Counted from the first letter of the stretch, positions 15,834-24,762 are shown. The stretch: DNA of 64,000 nucleotides from Wolinella sp963540505 (GCA_963540505.1 CAUTMV010000009.1:19909-83908), one strand, 5' to 3'. The notes: generated by a model from the letters alone, not told the origin. Program-made: numbers and translations.

Positions 15834-16523
15834 TTACGCGAGCTCATCAAGCATTAAACGGACGAATTCCGCGCTGGTGTTTGCCGCGCTGACTAGGAAT
15901 TCATCAAAATTAAAGCCCGCGTCCATATCTGCCGCGTCGCTAATGGCGCGCAGCACGCAAAAGGGCACACCAAGGAGGTCGCACACAGAAGCGACGCTCG
16001 CGCCCTCCATCTCCAGTGCCATAGCGTTAAAGGTATTTTTAATCCACTCTTTTCGTTTTGTATCGGCGATGAACTGATCACCCGTGGCGATAATGCCCTC
16101 TTTGAGGTCGATTCCCTTGATTTTTGCGACTTTGCGCGCAATGGCATTGAGCGAAGGATCACTCGCGGTAAAGAGTTTCCCCTCGGGTATAAAGCCAAAA
16201 GGGTGTCCAAACGCGCTAATGTCGACATCATGCTGGCAAAGCTCTGAGGCCATCACCAAATCGCCGATATGAAGCTCAGAAGAGACTGCCCCTGCAACTC
16301 CGCTAAATATGAGCTTCTCGCATACAAAGTGCATGATGAGACTTGCGGCAGTAAGTGCGGCATTGACTTTGCCGATTTTGCTGTAAGCAATAATGAGCTC
16401 GATTCCCTTGTAGCTGGCTTTGTAGTAGTCATTCTCCGCAAAACGCACCTTTTCATGAGCTCCGAAAGAGGCAAGAAGCGGCGTGATTTCCTCTACCATT
16501 GCACCTAAAATTGCGATTCGCAT
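15834..16523 (-). CDS. mtnN: 5'-methylthioadenosine/S-adenosylhomocysteine nucleosidase, probably also aminofutalosine hydrolase
   Basis: The enzyme cleaves adenine from methylthioadenosine and S-adenosylhomocysteine. In Campylobacterota the same protein also hydrolyses 6-amino-6-deoxyfutalosine in menaquinone synthesis (MqnB activity), which fits the presence of mqnD and a deaminase homologue elsewhere in this window. The 229-residue sequence starts MRIAILGAMVEEITPLL, has the FSGVAGAV phosphate/ribose loop, ATGDQFI, and the catalytic VALEMEGASVASVC and ISDAADM (catalytic Asp). Length is normal. It lies 3 nt after fabD and 3 nt before the sixA-like gene. Confidence 0.94.
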   Translation of the reverse strand: MRIAILGAMVEEITPLLASFGAHEKVRFAENDYYKASYKGIELIIAYSKIGKVNAALTAASLIMHFVCEKLIFSGVAGAVSSELHIGDLVMASELCQHDVDISAFGHPFGFIPEGKLFTASDPSLNAIARKVAKIKGIDLKEGIIATGDQFIADTKRKEWIKNTFNAMALEMEGASVASVCDLLGVPFCVLRAISDAADMDAGFNFDEFLVSAANTSAEFVRLMLDELA

Positions 16524-16526
16524 AAT

Positions 16527-17459
16527 CTATTCTCCTAAAATTTTTTTGAACTCTTCGATTCCCGCAGGGGAATCAACCAGATAAGTCGGTTTCTCGCTTA
16601 GTCGTCGGTTAAGCCCCCTGAGCACGCCACCCCAGCCGCATTCGACATAAAAATCAACCTTTTCGTCGTGCTTCTTTATAGACTGTTTGTAGAGCACGGG
16701 AGAGACGAGCTGCGAGGGGAGGAGTGTGAGCGCCTCAGCCTTGCTCTGATAGGAGAGGGCGTGGACATTGGAGATGATAGGGAAGTCGAAATGATCCTGA
16801 AGTTTGCTCTCAAGATAAGCGACAAACTCCTCCCTCATGCCCTCCAGCAGCGGACAGTGGCTCGCCACAGACATGGGCAGCAAGAGCGCGCGCTTTGCTC
16901 CAAGAGCCTTGAAGACGGACTCAAGCGCACTGAGATCATCGCGCTTACCCGCAAGGACAATCTGTCCATCACCGTTGTAATTTGCCGCCCAAATTTCGCG
17001 TCCATCGGCACGCTGCTCTTCGCAAAATCGCTCCAGCGTCTCATCGGCTAACCCGAGCACGACCATCATGCCCGCCTGTCCTCCTGCACATTCGCGCTGC
17101 ATGAGCTGCCCGCGTGTATGGACGAGCGTGAGCGCGCCGCCTAGCGTGAGCGCGCCGCTACTATACAGAGCGGAGAATTCACCTAAAGAGTGCCCCATAC
17201 CAAAGGCAATCTCCAAACCACACGACTGTTTTAGCGCACACACCGCCATGGCACTCACAAAGAGAATCGCAGGCTGCGTGTAGGCGGTGAGTTCGAGTTT
17301 GTCGCCCTCTTCAAAAAGGATTTTGGCTAAATCAAAGCCTAGAGCGTCGTTTGCCTCATTTAACATCTCTTTTGCACCGCTAAATTCCTCAAACAGCGCG
17401 CGCCCCATACCTAGAGCCTGACTGCCCTGCCCGGGGAAAATCAATGCACACCGCTTCAT
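16527..17459 (-). CDS. fabD: Malonyl-CoA:ACP transacylase FabD
   Basis: FabD moves malonyl from CoA to acyl carrier protein to start fatty acid elongation. The 310-residue protein opens with the family motif ALIFPGQGSQALGMG and has the nucleophile elbow GMGHSLGEFSAL (Ser about residue 91), the ...REC arginine region, and the catalytic His in SVASHCPLL. AAAGGAG precedes the ATG. It heads the fabD-mtnN-sixA run. A short hairpin at 17489-17502 separates it from the FKBP gene upstream. Confidence 0.95.
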   Translation of the reverse strand: MKRCALIFPGQGSQALGMGRALFEEFSGAKEMLNEANDALGFDLAKILFEEGDKLELTAYTQPAILFVSAMAVCALKQSCGLEIAFGMGHSLGEFSALYSSGALTLGGALTLVHTRGQLMQRECAGGQAGMMVVLGLADETLERFCEEQRADGREIWAANYNGDGQIVLAGKRDDLSALESVFKALGAKRALLLPMSVASHCPLLEGMREEFVAYLESKLQDHFDFPIISNVHALSYQSKAEALTLLPSQLVSPVLYKQSIKKHDEKVDFYVECGWGGVLRGLNRRLSEKPTYLVDSPAGIEEFKKILGE

Positions 17460-17488
17460 GCAGCTCCTTTTGTTATTTAGATTTAAGA

Positions 17489-17502
17489 GCGGGAATCCCC
17501 GC
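17489..17502 (-). terminator. Short GC hairpin between the FKBP gene and fabD
   Basis: GCGGG-loop-CCCGC on either strand, with a four-base loop. On the minus strand it reads GCGGGGATTCCCGC and is followed by TCTTAAATC. It contains the GATTCC word that is abundant throughout the window. Only five base pairs, so weak. Confidence 0.3.
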
Positions 17503-17538
17503 CCGATTTTGCCTCGCGCGGCGTGTTAATTGCGCAAA

Positions 17539-18066
17539 TTAATGTCCCGCGCAGTGCCCGCCACCGCAGCATTCATGCTCGTGCATGTGTCCGCTGCCAC
17601 CGCAGCAGGACATGCCGCCTGCAAGTTCGTCTTCGCTCGCCTCACGCGCGCTAAGGACGGTTATGTCAAAGTGCAAAGTCTTGCCTGCCAGCGGGTGATT
17701 GTAGTCAATAACGACCACTTCGTCATTAAACTCCTGCACGATGACTTGCACCGTCTGCCCATCTTCTCCCTGACCAAAGAGCGTCATGCCTTCGGCTAGC
17801 TCGATTCCCTCAAACTGCTCGCGCGGCACTTCTTGGATATATTCGGGGAATCGCTCGCCATACGCGTCACTAGGGGCGATCGTAACCTCAAACCTCTCAC
17901 CTACATTTTTGCCCAAAAGTGCCTGCTCAAGTCCTGAGACAATCTGCCCCGCACCCAGCAGAAATTCAAGCGGTTTGCCTCCGCGGCTAGAGTCGATGAT
18001 CTCCTCTTTGCCCGCCTCTTTTACTTCGTATTCAATCGCTACAATCTGATTATTTCCCAGACTCAA
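17539..18066 (-). CDS. slyD: FKBP-type peptidyl-prolyl cis-trans isomerase, SlyD-like with metal-binding tail
   Basis: A 175-residue prolyl isomerase and chaperone. The split FKBP domain (IVAIEYEVKEAG...SRGGKPLEFLLGAGQIVSGLEQALLGKNVGE then ...DYNHPLAGKTLHFDITV) surrounds the inserted flap domain typical of SlyD. The C-terminus, after residue 150, is rich in Cys and His (GGMSCCGGSGHMHEHECCGGGHCAGH), the nickel-binding tail that in SlyD hands metal to hydrogenase or urease maturation. The start is TTG with AAGGAG 7 nt upstream. It is a single gene with its own hairpin downstream. Confidence 0.93.
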   Translation of the reverse strand: MSLGNNQIVAIEYEVKEAGKEEIIDSSRGGKPLEFLLGAGQIVSGLEQALLGKNVGERFEVTIAPSDAYGERFPEYIQEVPREQFEGIELAEGMTLFGQGEDGQTVQVIVQEFNDEVVVIDYNHPLAGKTLHFDITVLSAREASEDELAGGMSCCGGSGHMHEHECCGGGHCAGH

Positions 18067-18172
18067 AGTCGCTCCTTATGTTGTAATGGTGCTTTGGAAT
18101 TATAACGTGAATATTCATAAACCAAGCGGGCAGATTTAGCACCCCAAACCTGCACGCGGAACCGTGTCAAAA

Positions 18173-21100
18173 TTAGCTCGGAAGTCCACCCTTCGTATCG
18201 GGATTTGCAGGAGGATTTGTGGGCAAAATAATCTCGAAAACCGCGCCCTCAAGGCTGTTATACGCCTTTAGCGATCCGCCCATTTTCTCCTGCACAATGG
18301 TGCGCGCGAGTGCGAGCCCGATTCCCATGCCTCCCTCGCCTTTGGTGGAGTTGAAATGTTCAAAAATCTTAGAGGGCAGGAGATGAGGCGCGATTCCTCC
18401 GCCATTATCGAGGAATCGTATGCACGCCTGATTGTTTTCACTCGCGATTTCTACCGTGATTTTGCCCTTTTTAATGGCGCGCTCAACAAACACATCACGC
18501 GCGTTATTTAGGATATTGAGCACCACTTGTTTGAATTCGCTGCCGTATCCGTAGACCCTGATTTCCTCTTTATGCTCAATCTCAAAACTGATCCCCGCCC
18601 TCGTGTATTCGCTCCGAAACAGGTTAAAGACCGATGATATGGCGTGATAAAGCGAGAAATATTCCTTCTCTTTGGAGGGCTTAAAGAAGTTTCTGAAATC
18701 CCCCATAGTTTTTATCATGAAGTCAATCATCTCGAGCATTTTGCCGCACTCTTGCCCGATTCTCTCGCGCTCTATCACCTCCTCTCCCAGATCCATTCGG
18801 AGATTTTGAATGAGAATCGCCAAAGTATTAAGCGGTTGTTTCCACTGATGAGAGATTGCGCCGATCATGCTGCCAAGCTCCGCTTGTTTTGCCTGCTGCA
18901 TGAGACATGTCTGCTCCTTTTTGCGTTCAAATGCAAGTCTGCGCACTTCCGTAACATCGCGCCAAAGGGCAAAAATGCGCCTCTCTTTTTCCATGTTTGC
19001 CGGGGCGAAAATCGTCTCAATAATTACCTCATGCCCCAGATGATGAAGATAGATGATCTCTTCTTGCGTCAGCTTTTGATTCTCCTCAAGGGGTGCGTGC
19101 GGATTCTTGCAATGGGTAAAAATTCCCGCACCCTTAAGCTCTTTAATCTCATATCCGATCATTTGTGCAGCGGCATGATTTAGCTCCAGAATGACCCCTT
19201 GAGGGTCAAGAATCAAAAAGCCCTCAGGCGAGCATTCAAAGAGGATCCTAAAGCTATCCTCCGCCTTGATCCGCTTGGCGAGCTCCTCTTCGATCCGATT
19301 CTCAAGCTTCTCGTTAAAGTCGCTTAGGTTTTTCTCAATCTGTTTTCGCCGAGTAATATCCGTAAAAGTGCCGATAATTCGTTGCGCCTCGCCTTCTTTA
19401 TTGCGACTAATTACCATTCCGCGCACAAGAATCCAGCACAAAGAGCCATCTTGCTTTTTCATTCTGTGCTCGCTGATATATTGCACTTTGCGGGAATCGC
19501 ACTCCTCAACAAAGCCAAAAAGCCGCTTAAGTGTATCCTCCTTGTCCTCATCATAAACGAGCGCGAAAAAATCCTCGCTATGTTCGCCCAAATCGCCCAC
19601 CCTAAAGCCCAAAATCTCATGAGCCCTAGGTGAGAGGAAGAGATGATTGGTAGAGACATTCCAATCCCAAATGCCATCGCCCGCGCTCTCAAGCGCAAAT
19701 TGCCAACGCTGCTCGCTCTCTTTGATCGATTCCTCGGCGAGGTGCTGCTCGGTAATATCGCGCACATACCCATACCAACGTCGCACTCCATGTTCATCTT
19801 TCAAAATGGCATTCACCTCAACCCACACATACTCGCCATTTGTCCCCAAAATTCGGTAGCGATTATTCGGCGCGCTAATGCTCGTGCTCTTTTCCTGCAG
19901 GACGCTTTCACGCAGATTAAGGCGACTTTTCTCCTCAAGGCGCGCCCACAAAAGTGCCGCATTGCGCTCGACATCTCGCGCCTTTAGCCCTAGGAGTGTC
20001 TTGATTCCTGCGCTGACGTAAGTGAATTCGTGCTTAGTCGCAGAGTATTCAAAGAAAAAGCCCAAAAGATTATCCGCAATCGCTTCTAGTCGCTCGGAGA
20101 GATTGTGCTGCGCCTCCATGAGCCCCTCAAAGCGTATTCGCTCGCTAATATCTCGGAAAATGACCACTACGCTTGGCTTTTCGCCGCTGATTTTGAGCAA
20201 ATCAGCCGAGAGGAACACAGAAAAGTTCGAGCCGTCTTTGCGCTTGAAGCAATCCTGTCCCTCATAAGGGGTTTCGCTTTTTAGGATTGAGATGATAGGC
20301 GAGGGCGCGTCTCTTAGGCGGCGATTAAGCGCGTGCGCGAGAAATAGCTCGGGTGAGCCGTGCGAGAGGAGCTCTTTTTGGCTGTAACCGAGCATTTCGC
20401 ACATTTTTGGATTGACATACGTGAGACGCCCCCTGTGATCGAGCAAAAAAAGCCCATCGCGCATTTTGGTCGAGATGAGCTCCCAATATCTTTGACGCCG
20501 CTCCTTTTGCCCTTTGTTGTAAAAAAACCAAATTACGCTGATGATCAAGAAAATGACGATAATCCCGACCATGCTCCAGAGATTTTTTTGCTGCGCGATG
20601 AGCTCTTCCACGCGCTCGTTATAGGAGATCATCACAAGCTGGGCAAAACTCTTAATGCTCCCCGTCCGAGCGATGGGCATGAAGGTTGTTAAGGCATGCT
20701 TTCCTTGCGGATTGGTTCCCACAATCGCGCTGGGAGCGAATTTTGCCAAATCGGGTCGCTTTTCGTATTTGAGCTCGGTGATCATATCTAGGGAATCTTC
20801 GATGTTATCGGCACTTGAGAGCCTCTCAACTAAAAGCCAATACGCGTCAAAAGGCGTGGAGAGATGCTTTAGCGGCACATAACGCATGAGGCGTTCAAGA
20901 CGTGCACTGTGCCGAAAAATGAGGAAAAACTCATTCTCCGGGTGATTTTGAGAGAGCTTTTGGAGTAGCGAATCAAATGAAATACTAAACTCCGCCGTCG
21001 CGATGTGTTGGTTGTTTTTAAAGAGAGGATAGAGATTTTTATACCCGGCACTGGTTGTGCCAAGAATAAATCCGTGCCACGGCTCCTTTGTTTTGGCAAT

Positions 21101-21553
21101 AGTTTTAAAAATCGGAATGTCGATGACGCGCTCTCCCGCTCGCTCGGGAAAATGTGCACGATAAAGGACGCGTCCCTCAGGCGTAAAGAGCGTAAAATGG
21201 TCAAACCCTTTGCCCTTTAAGGTTGCAAAAAGTGCCTGATTGTGTTTGTGGAATTTCAGGCGTTCATGCAGGGCGATATCTTCGTTGGTTGCGCTCAAAT
21301 TGGGGAATTGCGCGAAAATATCTTGCGATTGGATATAAGCCTTGAAATAGCCCTCGCTTAGCTGTTTATAAAATTCCGTAATGCTATTTAGCGTGAGGCG
21401 GAGCGTGTCGGTTTCGTGTGTAAGCGCGCTATCGAGTATGCGCTCGCGTTCGCGCTCAAAGTGGGACTTTAAGACGAAAACATTGAGCGTGATTAGGATC
21501 AGTCCGAGAATGGACAAACGCAAAAGATAAGGCGTGGAAGTGAACCATTTCAT
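18173..21553 (-). CDS. Orphan membrane sensor histidine kinase with four PAS domains
   Basis: A 1126-residue sensor kinase. TM1 is at about 11-28, then a 300-residue periplasmic sensor region, TM2 at 326-345, and cytoplasmic PAS domains at about 355-470, 488-600, 615-735 and 766-870 (for example GLFLLDHRGRLTYVNPKMCEMLGY and GIWDWNVSTNHLFLSPRAHEILG). The kinase core has the phospho-acceptor H902 in SHQWKQPLN, an N-box at about 1013-1019 (LNILNNA), DNGGGI (1049-1054) and GMGIGLAL. The H-box form SHQWKQPLN is common in Campylobacterota. No response regulator lies next to it, so its partner is elsewhere. The signal is unknown. AAGGAG precedes the ATG. Confidence 0.92.
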   Translation of the reverse strand: MKWFTSTPYLLRLSILGLILITLNVFVLKSHFERERERILDSALTHETDTLRLTLNSITEFYKQLSEGYFKAYIQSQDIFAQFPNLSATNEDIALHERLKFHKHNQALFATLKGKGFDHFTLFTPEGRVLYRAHFPERAGERVIDIPIFKTIAKTKEPWHGFILGTTSAGYKNLYPLFKNNQHIATAEFSISFDSLLQKLSQNHPENEFFLIFRHSARLERLMRYVPLKHLSTPFDAYWLLVERLSSADNIEDSLDMITELKYEKRPDLAKFAPSAIVGTNPQGKHALTTFMPIARTGSIKSFAQLVMISYNERVEELIAQQKNLWSMVGIIVIFLIISVIWFFYNKGQKERRQRYWELISTKMRDGLFLLDHRGRLTYVNPKMCEMLGYSQKELLSHGSPELFLAHALNRRLRDAPSPIISILKSETPYEGQDCFKRKDGSNFSVFLSADLLKISGEKPSVVVIFRDISERIRFEGLMEAQHNLSERLEAIADNLLGFFFEYSATKHEFTYVSAGIKTLLGLKARDVERNAALLWARLEEKSRLNLRESVLQEKSTSISAPNNRYRILGTNGEYVWVEVNAILKDEHGVRRWYGYVRDITEQHLAEESIKESEQRWQFALESAGDGIWDWNVSTNHLFLSPRAHEILGFRVGDLGEHSEDFFALVYDEDKEDTLKRLFGFVEECDSRKVQYISEHRMKKQDGSLCWILVRGMVISRNKEGEAQRIIGTFTDITRRKQIEKNLSDFNEKLENRIEEELAKRIKAEDSFRILFECSPEGFLILDPQGVILELNHAAAQMIGYEIKELKGAGIFTHCKNPHAPLEENQKLTQEEIIYLHHLGHEVIIETIFAPANMEKERRIFALWRDVTEVRRLAFERKKEQTCLMQQAKQAELGSMIGAISHQWKQPLNTLAILIQNLRMDLGEEVIERERIGQECGKMLEMIDFMIKTMGDFRNFFKPSKEKEYFSLYHAISSVFNLFRSEYTRAGISFEIEHKEEIRVYGYGSEFKQVVLNILNNARDVFVERAIKKGKITVEIASENNQACIRFLDNGGGIAPHLLPSKIFEHFNSTKGEGGMGIGLALARTIVQEKMGGSLKAYNSLEGAVFEIILPTNPPANPDTKGGLPS

Positions 21554-21642
21554 GGCGATTCTCTCCTTAGCAAATGAGCACGAGTCGGCTTTTTGGTTTT
21601 TGTGAAAGTCTATGGTTAAAATCCTAGCAAAATTTCATGTGC

Positions 21643-21648
21643 TATACT
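21643..21648 (+). promoter_or_regulatory. -10 box of the SIMPL-domain gene
   Basis: TATACT, 28 bp before the ATG at 21677, in the short gap between two divergent genes. Confidence 0.35.
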
Positions 21649-21676
21649 CGCGAATTCTGATTTTCAAGGAGTTTTT

Positions 21677-22438
21677 ATGCGATTTTTTACCCCATGTGTG
21701 CTGTTTAGTCTCATTTTTACCCATTCTCTTTTGGCTGCAAACGCACAAAAAGAGCACAGAGGCGAGGGATTCTCGCTTACTAGAGAGCTCTCTTATACAA
21801 AAAAGCTTATCCCTAACCAATACCGCTCCACACCCACACTAAGAGCGAGCGAATATCTGCGCAATAAGCCCGAATTAAGCTCGCAAGAAAAAGGACAAAT
21901 CACGCAAACAATCAACAAAATCCTAGAGCGTGCCAAGCAAGAATCCTTCTGCAAAGGGGGGAGCTACTCTTTGGAGCCGCTGTATGAATTTGATGATGGG
22001 CGACAAAAACTCATCGGGCATGAGCTCAATTTACAACTCTCATGCACGCTCAAAAGCGAAGATATTTCGCGTTTTAACGTGCTCATTAATGAAATGGATC
22101 GCCTCGCTTCCGAGAGCGGATTCCTCCATTTTCTGATTCCCCCGCTCCATGCGCAAATCAACGAAGAAGATATTTCGCGCGCCAAAGAGGAGGCTTATGA
22201 GAAGCTTTTACGCCTTGCGAGCGAAAAGGCTGCATACTATTCCAAGGTAAGTGCGCGCACTTGCGCTCTCGCGGAGGTTAATTTCGATGATTCCATCGAT
22301 TATGCGCCTCGCGCCGCTTATGTGTTTGCCGGCAAAGCTGAGGCTAGGAATCTGCGCGATTCCATGGAGCTTACACCTCCTTTGGTGCAGGAAGAGGACG
22401 TTTCGCTGAGCGCGCATGTGCGCTACCGGTGCAAATAG
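21677..22438 (+). CDS. Periplasmic SIMPL-domain (DUF541) protein
   Basis: A 253-residue exported protein. The signal peptide (MRFFTPCVLFSLIFTHSLLAANA) is cut near residue 23. The SIMPL fold is recognised by ISRAKEEAYEKLLRLASEKAAYYSKV-(x)-ART, a conserved helix-strand segment of DUF541 proteins, and by the earlier LNLQLSCTLKSEDISRFNVLINEMDRLA region. SIMPL proteins are periplasmic or outer-membrane linked and of uncertain function, some tied to envelope stress. AAGGAG precedes the ATG. Cysteines (FCKGG, LSCTL, RTCAL, RYRCK) could form two disulfides, which would fit a periplasmic place. No operon partner. Confidence 0.8.
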   Translation: MRFFTPCVLFSLIFTHSLLAANAQKEHRGEGFSLTRELSYTKKLIPNQYRSTPTLRASEYLRNKPELSSQEKGQITQTINKILERAKQESFCKGGSYSLEPLYEFDDGRQKLIGHELNLQLSCTLKSEDISRFNVLINEMDRLASESGFLHFLIPPLHAQINEEDISRAKEEAYEKLLRLASEKAAYYSKVSARTCALAEVNFDDSIDYAPRAAYVFAGKAEARNLRDSMELTPPLVQEEDVSLSAHVRYRCK

Positions 22439-22579
22439 TGGGCGCGAAAATCGCAGGGCGGATGGGCACAGTAATAAAGCAGAGCGGATAAACAAGTGAA
22501 TTCGCTGCGCGGGATGGTCTCGCTCTCGTAATTCCTTCTGCTTTGACTTGTCCGTGCGGGTTCTTAAGAATCGTGGGAA

Positions 22580-23194
22580 TTATGAGGGATTTGTGCAGCT
22601 TAGCCCTATTTTCACCCAAAGCATGAGCGCGAACCATATCATGATGAGCGTGGAGAAGAGGCTGAAGAATCGGGTGACTTTCGCCGAGATGAGGTGCTTG
22701 CTTTTGTAAACCGAAACGGGCAAGAAGATCGTCCATGTCAAAATCACGAGGGCGATTCCGCTAACAAGCCAGATTCCCCGATATTGAGGCGAGGAGACAA
22801 GCGAAGCGACCGAGAGCCAAAATGCGATGGTATAGGGGTTTGAAAGCGTGAGTAAATAGCCTTTAATGAAGCTTTTAAAAAGCGCGCAGGGCTCTGCCGC
22901 TCGTTCCTGCATGCTTTTATTACGCCCTTTGTAAAAGCGATAGGCGAGGTAGAGAAGGAAGAGCGAGCCAAAAAATGCGATGAGATTCTCAACCAAGGGC
23001 GAAGTGAGAAATAGGTGAAATCCCAGAAGCACGACCCCCAGATACGAGAGATCGGCGCACATCGCGCCAAGCCCGATGGCAAATGCGTTGCGCGCGTTAC
23101 TTAGAGCGGTATTCATGATAAGGATATTGATCGGACCTAGCGGAATGGAGGCTCCAAGTCCCAGGAGCATTCCTTGTAAGAGTGAATTAAGCAA
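22580..23194 (-). CDS. LysE/RhtB-family amino acid exporter
   Basis: A 204-residue inner-membrane exporter. The N-terminus LLQGMLLGLGASIPLGPINILIMNTALS carries the LysE-family G-P-N motif in TM1, and about six spans follow, including LTLSNPYTIAFWLSVASLV with the second family motif (N-P). The start is TTG at 23194 with AAAGGG about 9 nt upstream; a start at the next Met would cut into TM1. It is divergent from the mini hook-protein gene. The substrate is unknown. Confidence 0.87.
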   Translation of the reverse strand: MLNSLLQGMLLGLGASIPLGPINILIMNTALSNARNAFAIGLGAMCADLSYLGVVLLGFHLFLTSPLVENLIAFFGSLFLLYLAYRFYKGRNKSMQERAAEPCALFKSFIKGYLLTLSNPYTIAFWLSVASLVSSPQYRGIWLVSGIALVILTWTIFLPVSVYKSKHLISAKVTRFFSLFSTLIMIWFALMLWVKIGLSCTNPS

Positions 23195-23218
23195 CGGCGT
23201 AGCCCTTTAGCGCGAGAT

Positions 23219-23242
23219 TTTAAGCTTAGGGCGGTATCATAC
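23219..23242 (+). promoter_or_regulatory. Promoter of the mini hook-family gene
   Basis: TTTAAG followed ten bases later by GGTATCAT, with TATCAT (23235-23240) as -10 box. The 12-mer GGGCGGTATCAT at 23229-23240 is the same as in the pseudopilin 2 promoter. No clear sigma-54 or sigma-28 flagellar promoter is present. Confidence 0.4.
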
Positions 23243-23279
23243 TGCAATATCAGTTTGCACGTTATTAAAAGGATCAGGA

Positions 23280-23564
23280 ATGCAAGTCAGCAGCTCTTCA
23301 ATTCAGGCGCACAGTCAGTGGATTAACAGTTCGGCTCATAATGTCGCTAATGTCAATACGGAGGATTTCCGCGCGCGCAGCACACATCTTGAGGAGCAGG
23401 GCGAGGGCGGAGTGAGTGCTCAAACGCGCCAAAATGAGGAGAGAACCAACCTAGCGCGAGAAACAAGCGACCAAATCGCTGCACAGAAGGGCATTGAGGC
23501 AAATGCGCAAACGATTCGGACGTATGATGAGACACTTGGGACGGTGCTAAATATCAAAGCCTAA
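23280..23564 (+). CDS. Mini flagellar rod/hook-family protein (fused N- and C-terminal motifs only)
   Basis: A 94-residue protein that joins the two conserved ends of flagellar axial proteins with almost nothing between. Residues 5-27 (SSIQAHSQWINSSAHNVANVN) correspond to the N-terminal rod/hook motif SA-x-NVANVNT, and residues 58-94 (LARETSDQIAAQKGIEANAQTIRTYDETLGTVLNIKA) to the FlgG/FlgE C-terminal motif. These ends form the coiled-coil core of rod and hook. Comparable small proteins occur in other Campylobacterota annotations, but I know of no assigned role. It could be a rod adaptor, junction or tubule cap. AAAGGA lies before the ATG. It is alone, with a hairpin at its stop. Confidence 0.8.
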   Translation: MQVSSSSIQAHSQWINSSAHNVANVNTEDFRARSTHLEEQGEGGVSAQTRQNEERTNLARETSDQIAAQKGIEANAQTIRTYDETLGTVLNIKA

Positions 23565-23582
23565 AGTGGAGATTTTAGGTTT
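23557..23582 (+). terminator. Hairpin at the end of the mini hook-family gene
   Basis: AAGCCTAAA (23557-23565) pairs with TTTAGGTTT (23574-23582) over 9 bp with one G-U, around an 8-base loop. It overlaps the stop codon and lies between convergent genes, so it could serve both strands. Confidence 0.45.
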
Positions 23583-23624
23583 GAGATGAGGGAATTCCTC
23601 CTCTTTTTGCGCGAGTTGGATTCT

Positions 23625-24143
23625 CTAGTTATGTTTTAGAATTTCTAGCGAGTGCGCGAGTATCTCTTTAGCGATTTCGCTATCCTTGCGATTCGCGTCA
23701 ATCACATAATCTGCGGAGCTTTGGTAAGAATCGTATCGTTCCTCATAGAGGGCTTGAGCTCGCTTAGGGTCGGAAAAAAGCGGGCGTTTGGAGCACGCCG
23801 CTCCTTGAAGTCTGGCGAGGATTTTCTCAAAAGGAATATCTAAAAAAAAGACCCTCCCAAGTCGCCTAACATCATAAAACAGAGGCGTGCCTCCGCCTGT
23901 GGAGATGATGGAATGTCGTAGGGAGTGCTCTAGTTTGGTGCAAAGCTCTACTTCTCGCTCTCTAAAGCCACTCTCTTTAAAGGTTGCAAAAATCTTCACC
24001 ACGCTCATACCCTCCCTAAGCTCCAAGAGTGCGTCGGTATCGATGAATAAAAGCCCCGATTCCCGTGAAATGAGCCTAGAGATGTGGCTTTTGCCGCTTC
24101 CCATGAAGCCCGTAAGGACAATGTTTTGCCTAGCGCAATTCAA
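23625..24143 (-). CDS. aroK: Shikimate kinase AroK
   Basis: AroK phosphorylates shikimate at the 3-hydroxyl in aromatic amino acid synthesis. The 172-residue protein has the P-loop GFMGSGKS at its N-terminus, the shikimate-binding Asp in FIDTDALLE, ISTGGGTPLF (Gly-rich substrate loop) and the lid region around CSKRPLF. I place the start at TTG 24143, giving MNCARQNIVLTGFMGSGKS, which overlaps the upstream AMIN gene by 14 nt and gives normal length; the longer upstream frame runs deep inside the AMIN gene. It is the last gene of recA-eno-DivIC-AMIN-aroK. Confidence 0.92.
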   Translation of the reverse strand: MNCARQNIVLTGFMGSGKSHISRLISRESGLLFIDTDALLELREGMSVVKIFATFKESGFREREVELCTKLEHSLRHSIISTGGGTPLFYDVRRLGRVFFLDIPFEKILARLQGAACSKRPLFSDPKRAQALYEERYDSYQSSADYVIDANRKDSEIAKEILAHSLEILKHN

Positions 24144-24762
24144 CGGAGAAGCCCTCTTTTTCGGGCTTAATAGTGTAACGGTATTTGCCATCGAGCTCAA
24201 GCGTAACGCGATAAAAATCCTCATGCGTGCTAATCACAACCCCTTTGATATAGGGCAATCCTGTCTCAAAGCTCTTTTGCAAGGGCTTCTTGCCGACTTT
24301 TTGAAAATCGATAAGGATTCTAGGCGGTGTAGCGAGGGTCATGTCGCGGCGGATTAGATAGGGGGTGCGAATGAGAAGATTCTTGCCCGTGATTTCAAAA
24401 ATAATCTCCTCAAAAGGCTCGAAACGAAAAACGCCCGGTGTGGGGTGGGGTCTCAGGATACTCACATTGGAATCAAGCGGCTGAATCTCTTGTGAGAGCA
24501 GAAGCGGAAAATGCCAATCAATATCGCCCTCAAGCTCCGTGTCGTGCTGGCTAATCGAGCCATCAATATTTTGGTAGGTAATGGTAATTTTCTTAATCAC
24601 GCGCGCGGAGCTGGGCAGAGTAATGCTGTGTGCCCTAAAGTAATTTGGCTGATGAGGAATCGAGACTTCGCCGCTCTCTTTGGGCGAGATGACTGGCTCA
24701 AAAGGGTCTCTAGCACCAAAGAGTGCGGAAATTGCCAAGAGGAAAAGTAGCAAATATTTCAT
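24130..24762 (-). CDS. AMIN-domain periplasmic protein
   Basis: A 210-residue exported protein with signal peptide MKYLLLFLLAISALFGA. The C-terminal half fits an AMIN domain: FRFEPFEEIIFEITGKNLLIRTPYLIRRDMTLATPPRILIDFQKVG then IKGVVISTHEDFYRVTLELDGKYRY. AMIN domains target amidases and pilus or secretion parts to septa or cell wall; no enzyme domain is attached here. It lies between a DivIC-like septation protein and aroK, an order also known from other Campylobacterota, so a role at the division site or in envelope assembly is plausible but unproven. Confidence 0.85.
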   Translation of the reverse strand: MKYLLLFLLAISALFGARDPFEPVISPKESGEVSIPHQPNYFRAHSITLPSSARVIKKITITYQNIDGSISQHDTELEGDIDWHFPLLLSQEIQPLDSNVSILRPHPTPGVFRFEPFEEIIFEITGKNLLIRTPYLIRRDMTLATPPRILIDFQKVGKKPLQKSFETGLPYIKGVVISTHEDFYRVTLELDGKYRYTIKPEKEGFSVELR

